Assembly: GCF_031179145.1 (NCBI RefSeq)
Contig: NZ_JAPSIB010000017.1
Span: forward strand, 21,572-85,571
Reading direction: 5' to 3'
From: Brevibacterium sp.
Lineage (GTDB): Bacteria; Actinomycetota; Actinomycetes; Actinomycetales; Brevibacteriaceae
Length of the DNA: 64,000 nt
Below, in pieces: positions 57,323-64,000 of the stretch (position 1 is the stretch's first letter; each line of letters opens with the position of its first letter). A program made the translations under genes and the position numbers. The notes beneath the pieces were generated by a model that saw nothing but the letters and a program-made list of their open reading frames with translations, was not told the origin of the DNA and made no database searches.

Positions 57323-58726
57323 CTATCCGTCGGCGGAGGCGCGCTGCTCCGCCGAGAGCAGCATGGCTCCGGGGTTGAGGATGCCGAGCGGGTCGAAAGC
57401 GTCCTTGACCCGGTGGTTGAGGTCCATCACATCGTCGCCGAGGTACCCGGCCAACCAGGGACGTTTGAGCCGGCCGACGCCGTGCTCGCCGGTGATCGTT
57501 CCGCCGAGGCCGACGGCGAGGTCCATGATCTCGCCGTAGGCGAGGTGGGCGCGTTCGCGGGCGGCCTCGTCGGTGGGGTCGAAGACGACGAGCGGGTGCG
57601 TGTTGCCGTCGCCCGCATGGGCGAGGACGGCGACGATGACGTCGTGCCGGGTCGAGATCTCGGCGATCCCGTCGACGAGGTCGCCGAGCGCGGGGATGGG
57701 AACTCCGACATCCTCGAGGAGGATCGTGCCCTTCTTCTCCACCGCCGGGATCGCCAGCCTGCGTGCGGCGACGAATGCCTCTCCGTCGTCGGGGTCGTCG
57801 GTGGAGAACACCTCGGTGGCTCCTGCCTCCTCGCACAGGCGGGTGACCTCGGCGATCTCCACTCCGGCGTGTTCGGCGGGCTCGTCCGACTGGACGATGA
57901 CCATCGCCGCGGCCTCGCGGTCGAGGCCCATCTTGGTCTCGTCCTCGACGGCGTTGATCGTCGGCGCGTCCATGAACTCGAGCATGGACGGGCGCATGGT
58001 CGAGGTGATCGCGAGCACTGCGGCAGTCGCCGAGGCGAGTGTGGGAAACGTCGCGACGAGCGTCTGCGGCCGACGCTGAGCGGGAATGAGGCGCAGGGTG
58101 ATCTCAGTGATGATGCCCAAGGTGCCCTCGCTGCCGACGAAGAGCTTCGTCAACGGCAGCCCGGCGACGTCCTTGATCCGCGGACCGCCGAGGTTGACGA
58201 CGCGACCGTCGGCAAGCACGACCTCCAACCCCATCACATAGTCGACGGTGACCCCGTACTTCACACAGCACAGCCCGCCGGCATTGGTGGCGATGTTTCC
58301 GCCGATCGAACAGAAGGTGTAAGAGGCGGGGTCCGGCGGGTACCAGAGCCCGTGCTCGGCGGCCGCGTCCTTGACCTCGAAGTTGAAGGCCCCGGGCTGA
58401 GCGGTGGCGATCCGGGTGGCGGGGTCGACGGTGACTTCGCGCATCTGTTCGAGCGACAGCGTGATCGCCCCGTCGACGGCTGTCGAACCACCTGACAGAC
58501 TCGACCCGGCCCCGCGCGGGATCACCGGGGTGCGGGTCGCCGAGGCGAAGCGCATCACCTCCTGCACGTCAGCCGTGCAGGTCACGCGGACGACGGCCAG
58601 AGGAGTGCCGGCATCTGGGTCCTCCGCACGATCGCGGCGGTAGGCTTCGAGCTTGACCGGGTCGGTGATGAGCGCGCCGGAGGGCAGGCGCTGCGCGAGT
58701 TCGTCGAGAGTCGTGGCGTGGTTCAC
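57323..58726 (-). CDS. FAD-binding oxidoreductase, glycolate oxidase GlcD-like
   Basis: VIPRGAGSSLSGGSTAVDGAITLSLEQMREV...GGNIATNAGGLCCVKYGVT...VGSEGTLGIITEITLRL...AHAGDGNTHPL...TGEHGVG. Confidence 0.93.
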   Translation of the reverse strand: MNHATTLDELAQRLPSGALITDPVKLEAYRRDRAEDPDAGTPLAVVRVTCTADVQEVMRFASATRTPVIPRGAGSSLSGGSTAVDGAITLSLEQMREVTVDPATRIATAQPGAFNFEVKDAAAEHGLWYPPDPASYTFCSIGGNIATNAGGLCCVKYGVTVDYVMGLEVVLADGRVVNLGGPRIKDVAGLPLTKLFVGSEGTLGIITEITLRLIPAQRRPQTLVATFPTLASATAAVLAITSTMRPSMLEFMDAPTINAVEDETKMGLDREAAAMVIVQSDEPAEHAGVEIAEVTRLCEEAGATEVFSTDDPDDGEAFVAARRLAIPAVEKKGTILLEDVGVPIPALGDLVDGIAEISTRHDVIVAVLAHAGDGNTHPLVVFDPTDEAARERAHLAYGEIMDLAVGLGGTITGEHGVGRLKRPWLAGYLGDDVMDLNHRVKDAFDPLGILNPGAMLLSAEQRASADG

Positions 58727-58785
58727 ACCAGTGAGACTAGCATCTCACTGGACTCCCGAGAGCGGGGGCGGTCGGACCGCCCCGC

Positions 58786-58818
58786 GCGCTCAGGCGGAGA
58801 ACGCGCTCAGGCGGAGAA
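58786..58818. repeat. 16-bp exact direct repeat (period 17) overlapping the stop codon of the biotin carboxylase gene
   Basis: gcgctcaggcggagaa at 58786-58801 and 58803-58818; stop is complement of 58807-58809. Confidence 0.9.
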
Positions 58819-60612
58819 GCGGATGAGCGCCTCTCCGGCCTTCACGGAGGAACCGGCGGCCACGAGCACCTCGGCGACGGTGCCGGCATGCCCGGCCTTG
58901 AGCGGCTGCTCCATCTTCATCGCCTCGATGACGGCCAGGGTGTCCCCGGCTTCGACGCTGTCGCCGGGGCTGACGGCAACGGAGACGATCGTGCCCTGCA
59001 TCGGCGCATTGAGGGCATTCGAGTCATCGTCGAGGCGGGCTCCCTTCCGGCGCAGGCTGCGCTTGCGGCGGGGAACGCTCGGACTCGGAACGTGTCCGAG
59101 GTCGGAGACGACGTCCTTGGGCACAGACACCGTCATCCGGCGTCCGTCGACCTCGACCACGACGGTGAAGCTGTCGACGCTCGCGCTCATGTGATCTCCT
59201 GGCTGTGGGTTGGTGAGCGGATTGACGAAGGCGGTCTCGAGCCAGTTCGTCCAGACCTGGAAGTCCTTCGCGAAGGCGTCCTCGGCGACGAGGACACGGT
59301 GGAGCGGCAGCAGGGTCGACACACCGTCGATCCGGTACTCGTCGAGGGCGCGCTTGGCCCTGGCCAGGGCCTGAGGGCGATCGGCCCCGGTGACGATGAG
59401 CTTGGCGAGCATCGGGTCGAAGTCGGTGCCGACGACGCTGCCCTCGCCGATCCCGGAATCCAGCCGCACCCCGGGGCCTGCGGGCGCCCGATAGTTCTTC
59501 ACGGTGCCGGTGGCGGGGAAGAACGTCGTCGGATCCTCCGCGTTGATGCGGAACTGGATGGAGTGGCCGCGCACCGTGGGGAACTCGTCGGGCAGTCGCT
59601 GGCCAGAGGCGATCTTCAGCTGCCAGGCGACGAGGTCGACGCCGGTGACCTCCTCGGTCACAGTGTGCTCCACCTGGATCCGTGCGTTGGCCTCCATGAA
59701 GATGATGGTGCCGTCGGTGCCGAGGAGGAACTCGCAGGTGGCTGCTCCGACGTAGCCGACGTGGGTGAGCACCCGGGCTGAGGCTTCGGTGACGATCTGC
59801 TCCTGCTCGGCGGAGAGGTAGGGCGCCGGCGCCTCTTCGACGATCTTCTGGTTGCGGCGCTGGAGCGTGCAGTCGCGGGTGGAGAGCACACGGACATTGC
59901 CGTGGGCATCAGCCAGGCACTGGGTCTCGATGTGGCGGGGGCGCACGATCTGCTTCTCGATCAGGCATTCTCCGCGGCCGAAGGCGGCCAGCGCCTCTCG
60001 GGTGGCGGCGGTGTAGGCGGCTTCGAGTTCGTCGGCCGAGGCGCAGGCGCGGAAGCCTCGTCCGCCACCGCCGTGGACGGCCTTGATGACGACGGGATAG
60101 CCGATCTGCTCGGCGACCCGGGCGGCCTCGGTGACATCGGCGACGGCACCGTCGGAGCCCGGCGCCACGGGTGCGGACACCGCCTCGGCGACCTCCCTGG
60201 CCCCTGACTTGTCGCCGAGGAGCTCGATCGCGGCCGGGGGAGGACCGATCCAGGTCAGGCCCGCGTCGATGACGGCCTGGGCGAACAGGGCGTTCTCGGC
60301 CAGGTAGCCGTAGCCGGGGTGGATGGCATCGGCGCCGGCGCGTTTGGCCAGCGCGAGGATCTTGTCGATGTCGAGGTAGGTCTCCCCTGCGCCCGCACCG
60401 TCGAGCAGCCACGCATCGTCCGCGAGCTGCACGAAGTCGGCGTCCGAGTCCGCGCGGGTGTAGACGGCGACGGCTTTGACTCCCATGTCGTGTGCCGCGC
60501 GGATGATGCGCAGCGCGATCTCACCGCGGTTGGCGATGAGGACGCGGTGGACTGCGGCAGTGGGGACGTGAGTGTGCAGCAGTGCGGTCTGCTCGGGGAG
60601 AACTGTGGTCAT
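58807..60612 (-). CDS. Acyl-CoA carboxylase alpha subunit: biotin carboxylase fused to BCCP
   Basis: RVLIANRGEIALRIIRAAHDMGVKAVAVYT...KAVHGGGGRGFRACASADEL...FMEANARIQVEHTVTEEVTGVDLV...VIEAMKMEQPLKAG. Confidence 0.95.
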   Translation of the reverse strand: MTTVLPEQTALLHTHVPTAAVHRVLIANRGEIALRIIRAAHDMGVKAVAVYTRADSDADFVQLADDAWLLDGAGAGETYLDIDKILALAKRAGADAIHPGYGYLAENALFAQAVIDAGLTWIGPPPAAIELLGDKSGAREVAEAVSAPVAPGSDGAVADVTEAARVAEQIGYPVVIKAVHGGGGRGFRACASADELEAAYTAATREALAAFGRGECLIEKQIVRPRHIETQCLADAHGNVRVLSTRDCTLQRRNQKIVEEAPAPYLSAEQEQIVTEASARVLTHVGYVGAATCEFLLGTDGTIIFMEANARIQVEHTVTEEVTGVDLVAWQLKIASGQRLPDEFPTVRGHSIQFRINAEDPTTFFPATGTVKNYRAPAGPGVRLDSGIGEGSVVGTDFDPMLAKLIVTGADRPQALARAKRALDEYRIDGVSTLLPLHRVLVAEDAFAKDFQVWTNWLETAFVNPLTNPQPGDHMSASVDSFTVVVEVDGRRMTVSVPKDVVSDLGHVPSPSVPRRKRSLRRKGARLDDDSNALNAPMQGTIVSVAVSPGDSVEAGDTLAVIEAMKMEQPLKAGHAGTVAEVLVAAGSSVKAGEALIRFSA

Positions 60613-60699
60613 GGCGCTCCTTTAAGTATGATCTCCGATCAATTTAGGGAGCGGCACCAAGAGATTGTAGGCATGCGATAAAAACCAGGGGTGATGTCT

Positions 60700-61461
60700 T
60701 CAATCGGTCCGGGCGTGTCGCCGCGCAGACCACAGGTCGGGCCAGAACAGTCCCACGTCGGAGACGAGGCCTCGGACCACGGGCAGGCTCAGTCCGAGGA
60801 CGGTCAGATGGTCGCCGTCGAGTCGGTCGACGAACGCTCCGCCGTATCCGTCGATGGTCAGGGCCCCGGCCACGTGGAAGGGCTCCTCAGTCGCGATGTA
60901 GGCCTCGAGCTCGGCCGGGGTCGGTCGGCCGATGAGCACCGAGGTGGACGAACGGGCCGACCGGATGTCCCTGACCTCGAACTGCGGGCGGCCCGATTGT
61001 GGGAAGGAGACCTCGAGCACGGCCACAGTGTGCCCGGTGTGGAGGACCGTCGTCCGGCCGGCCATGTCCCTCCACACCTCGCGGGTGCGCTCGGCGGTGC
61101 CGGGCTTGCCGATGGGGCGTCCGTCGAGTTCGAGGAGGGAGTCGCCGGCGACGAGCACGACGGTGCCGCCCCGCGGCGAGATTCCGGCGACTGCGGCAGA
61201 GGCGACTGCCGGGGCGGGGACTGCGGCGGAGTCTGCGAGAGCGCCGAGGAGCTGCGCCGGCGGTTCGTTGAGGATCCTGTCGATGACAGCGCGCGCCTTG
61301 GCCTCGGAGAGCGCTGTGGTCAGCTCGCAGACGTCTCCGGAGAAGGACGCCTCGATGGCCTCCTCATCGACATGGGAGACGACGATGATCGGATCGATTC
61401 CCGAGGCTCTGAGGATCTGCCGGCGCGCGGGCGACTGAGAGGCGAGGACGACAGGGATCAT
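60700..61461 (-). CDS. maf: Maf-family nucleoside triphosphate pyrophosphatase
   Basis: VVLASQSPARRQILRASGIDP...VVLVAGDSLLELDGRPIGKP...GRTTVLHTGHTV. Confidence 0.9.
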   Translation of the reverse strand: MIPVVLASQSPARRQILRASGIDPIIVVSHVDEEAIEASFSGDVCELTTALSEAKARAVIDRILNEPPAQLLGALADSAAVPAPAVASAAVAGISPRGGTVVLVAGDSLLELDGRPIGKPGTAERTREVWRDMAGRTTVLHTGHTVAVLEVSFPQSGRPQFEVRDIRSARSSTSVLIGRPTPAELEAYIATEEPFHVAGALTIDGYGGAFVDRLDGDHLTVLGLSLPVVRGLVSDVGLFWPDLWSARRHARTD

Positions 61462-62450
61462 CGAACCTCCGAGTCCGATTCCTCGCGGGGGGTGGCCTCA
61501 TCCTCCGCCTCGGTCGGCGAATTCGCCTCAGGATCCGAGCTGCGCTCGGCGAATTCGGGAATGTCGAGGCTGCGGTCGACGAGGACGGGGGCATCGATGC
61601 GTTCGGCGATGGCAGCCAGCACGGTGCTCGAGAGCTGCGCATAGCCGAGGGTGCTGGGGAACCGACCGGACTCGTTGAGCAGAGAGGCCTTCGTCGTGCC
61701 GCTCAGCGATTGGGTCGCGGTAAGGGGGACGGCATGGGCGGCCAGAGCTGCCAGCCATTGGGAACCCGCGAGCACCCGGGAGGTGCGACGCAGAGACGTC
61801 TTCAACGGGTCGCGCAGCCCCGGCAGCCCTCCGAGGTTGGGGCACACCAGCACGAACACCGTGTACCGGCCCTCGCGCTGGAGTCGGTTGATCGCCTGGT
61901 TGAGGACAGGGATGCCGATCGTGCCATGGATCGGATGGATGATGTCCCCGGTGCCGATCGAGATGACGGCGAAGCGCCGGTCGTCGCTCCGTCGCTGCGA
62001 GAGCTGGCGCGAGAGCGACGCCGAGTTGAGGATCTCACCCACCTGCGCCGGCAGGTCCTCGGACAGGGCCGAGGGGCGGGCCGTCGATTGGACGCGGACG
62101 GTGGTGCTGAGCATTCTGGCGAGTCCGCGGGCGATGAGGTGGGGCGGCGTCCGGGTCGGATCCTCGACCTCGAGGCCGCACAGCCACGAGTCACCGAGAA
62201 TCGCCAATGCCACGGAATCGCCATCGTCGTCGCCTTCGGGAGGAGGTATGGCCTCGGTGACGGGTTCGTAGTGCCGGTTGACGTCGTCGTCGAAGGCACG
62301 CCGGAGAGAGCCGGCCTGGTGGCGGAGGAGACCCACGGCGGAAGCACCCACCCCCACCGCAGTGCCGGTCATGGTGGCAAGGGCGTAGAGCATTCGCTTA
62401 CCCATAAGATTTTCCCCTTTCTCCGCCATCATTGCACCTCCGAAAGGCAC
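61458..62450 (-). CDS. SGNH/GDSL hydrolase family protein
   Basis: VALAILGDSWLCGLEVEDPTRTPPHLIARGLA...AVISIGTGDIIHP...FVLVCPNLGGLP. Confidence 0.75.
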   Translation of the reverse strand: MPFGGAMMAEKGENLMGKRMLYALATMTGTAVGVGASAVGLLRHQAGSLRRAFDDDVNRHYEPVTEAIPPPEGDDDGDSVALAILGDSWLCGLEVEDPTRTPPHLIARGLARMLSTTVRVQSTARPSALSEDLPAQVGEILNSASLSRQLSQRRSDDRRFAVISIGTGDIIHPIHGTIGIPVLNQAINRLQREGRYTVFVLVCPNLGGLPGLRDPLKTSLRRTSRVLAGSQWLAALAAHAVPLTATQSLSGTTKASLLNESGRFPSTLGYAQLSSTVLAAIAERIDAPVLVDRSLDIPEFAERSSDPEANSPTEAEDEATPREESDSEVR

Positions 62451-62470
62451 CGAACAACTATTGTTGAAGC

Positions 62471-63871
62471 ATGTCTGAGAACGAGAAGAAGCCCGGCGCG
62501 AACAGATTCCGGGGGGCGTGGGACACGTTTCGTCTCAAACGGGACCAGGCACGAGCCCTGGACCCGAGCTCCCAGTACACCGATCTGCACCTGACTCCCG
62601 AGGAGATCGCGCGGATCCGTGCGGAGGCCGAAGCCGAACCCTATGTGTCTCCCGGTCTCAAAGTCGCCGCAGCCTGGTCCTGGCGCTCGATCGTGGTCCT
62701 TGTCGGCATCGGGGTGGCCCTGTGGCTGCTGGCCAAGGTCTCCGACGTCCTGCTTCCGGCGCTCATCGCCCTGCTCCTGACGGCGCTGCTTGCGCCGCTG
62801 ACAAGTTGGCTGGTGCGCAAGGGCCTGCCCCAGGCTGCGGCCGCGGCGATCAGCTTCGTCGGCTTCCTCGTCGTCGTCGCCGGGCTGATCACCCTCGTCG
62901 GTCAGCAGATCTACTCTGGGATGCCCGAGCTGGTCTCGCAGGTCATCTCCGGGTTCTCCGCCATCAGTGATTGGCTGGCCAACAGGCCTTTCGGCATCGA
63001 CTCCACGACCGTCTCGGCCTACATCGATGAATCGATCGCCCGAGCCACGAGCTGGCTGCAGAGCAACAGCAGCCAGCTCCTCGGCGGCGCGTGGCAGGCC
63101 ACGTCCTCGGTTGGGTCGTTCCTCGCCGGCGCTGCCCTGTGCCTGTTCACGACCTTCTTCTTCCTCTATGACGGGAAGAAGATCTCGAAGTGGATGATCA
63201 ACCTGCTGCCCATCCCGGCACAGAAGACCGCTGAGGGTGCGGCGCTGCGCGGATGGAAGTCATTGGTCCAGTATGTGCGCAGTCAGATCCTCGTCGCCGG
63301 CATCGACGCGATCGGCATCGGAATCGGCGCAGCCTTCCTCGGGGTGCCACTGGTGATCCCGCTGACGGTGCTCGTGTTCCTGTCGTCATTCGTGCCCGTC
63401 GTCGGTGCGGTCGCCTCAGGCGTCATCGCGGTGCTCGTCGCGCTGGTGTCCAATGGCCTCGGCAGTGCGCTGATCATGCTCCTGGTCGTCGTCGCCGTGC
63501 AGCAGATCGAAGGGCAGGTGCTCCAGCCGTTCATCATGGGCAAGGCGGTGTCGGTGCATCCGCTGGCCGTGGTGCTCGCGGTCGCCGCAGGCGCCTATCT
63601 GTTCGGGATCGTCGGCGCCTTGTTCGCGGTGCCGCTCGTGGCGGTCCTCAACACGATGGTCGGATACATCGTCAGAGCCAACGGACCCCGGCCGGACCGT
63701 GATCCTGACAGCGATCCACCGGAAGCGACCGGCGGCGGGGAAACGACATCCCTCGACGCCGAGGCGAACGCCGCTCCCGAGGTGCCAGTCCCCGGTGCAG
63801 CTCCGGCAGCCCCCGGCGCGGGCGGAGTCGCGGGCACCGGCGACGTCTCCGCCGACGACGAACGCCGCTGA
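62471..63871 (+). CDS. AI-2E family transporter
   Basis: Multi-TM; LPALIALLLTALLAPLTSWLVRKGLPQAAAAAISFVGFL...IEGQVLQPFIMGKAVSVHPLAVVLAVAAGAYLFGIVGALFAVPLVAVLNTMVGYI. Confidence 0.9.
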   Translation: MSENEKKPGANRFRGAWDTFRLKRDQARALDPSSQYTDLHLTPEEIARIRAEAEAEPYVSPGLKVAAAWSWRSIVVLVGIGVALWLLAKVSDVLLPALIALLLTALLAPLTSWLVRKGLPQAAAAAISFVGFLVVVAGLITLVGQQIYSGMPELVSQVISGFSAISDWLANRPFGIDSTTVSAYIDESIARATSWLQSNSSQLLGGAWQATSSVGSFLAGAALCLFTTFFFLYDGKKISKWMINLLPIPAQKTAEGAALRGWKSLVQYVRSQILVAGIDAIGIGIGAAFLGVPLVIPLTVLVFLSSFVPVVGAVASGVIAVLVALVSNGLGSALIMLLVVVAVQQIEGQVLQPFIMGKAVSVHPLAVVLAVAAGAYLFGIVGALFAVPLVAVLNTMVGYIVRANGPRPDRDPDSDPPEATGGGETTSLDAEANAAPEVPVPGAAPAAPGAGGVAGTGDVSADDERR

Positions 63872-63882
63872 GCGAGAACGCG

Positions 63883-63914
63883 AAGTGCCCTGAGCACCGA
63901 GGCTCAGGGCACTT
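63883..63914 (+). terminator. Hairpin downstream of AI-2E transporter gene
   Basis: AAGTGCCCTGAGC-accgag-GCTCAGGGCACTT, perfect 13-bp arms. Confidence 0.75.
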
Positions 63915-63972
63915 GGGTTCCGGGGCAGAAGTCCTGGGTACAAGCCGCGGGGAAGAACCACCGGGCATAGAG

Positions 63973-64000
63973 AAGTGGGCGGGTGATCACCCGCCCACTT
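63973..64000. terminator. Perfect 28-bp palindrome at window edge; probable terminator of the neighbouring gene
   Basis: AAGTGGGCGGGTGATCACCCGCCCACTT. Confidence 0.55.

Overview
High-GC actinobacterial chromosome segment (64 kb). Gene content and order look like Micrococcales, most likely Brevibacterium; this taxon call is inference from protein style, not a search. The backbone follows the actinobacterial core order known from the M. tuberculosis Rv32xx region: LCP - manA - TIGR03089 - fbiB/fbiA-like - whiB2 - GT2 - DUF5719 - PF06262 - DUF3499 - pmm/manB - ahcY - RDD/SpoIIM/DUF58/MoxR - mtrA-mtrB-lpqB - comF - hpf - secA - ... - gdh2 - pdtaS - whiB1 - lpdA - biotin carboxylase - maf. No tRNA, rRNA, CRISPR array, transposase or phage gene was recognised. 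Main anomalies: (1) a symporter / RpiR regulator / amidohydrolase cassette bracketed by two ~105-bp direct repeats (~94% identical), each carrying a large hairpin, inserted into the core synteny; (2) a ~20/40-bp degenerate tandem array attached to the left repeat; (3) a phosphomannomutase and an S-adenosylhomocysteinase in one uninterrupted reading frame, with an internal AGGAGG-GTG start; (4) an in-frame amber codon splitting the DUF58 gene next to MoxR; (5) an FbiA/CofD-like protein that has lost the family's signature motifs and carries a His/Asp-rich insert, next to a conserved FbiB; (6) short tandem duplications that repeatedly overlap stop codons; (7) an ECF42-type sigma factor / DGPF-protein pair with a matching TGTCGA-N17-CGTC promoter candidate. 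All calls come from reading the sequence and the supplied ORF track; no database search was run.
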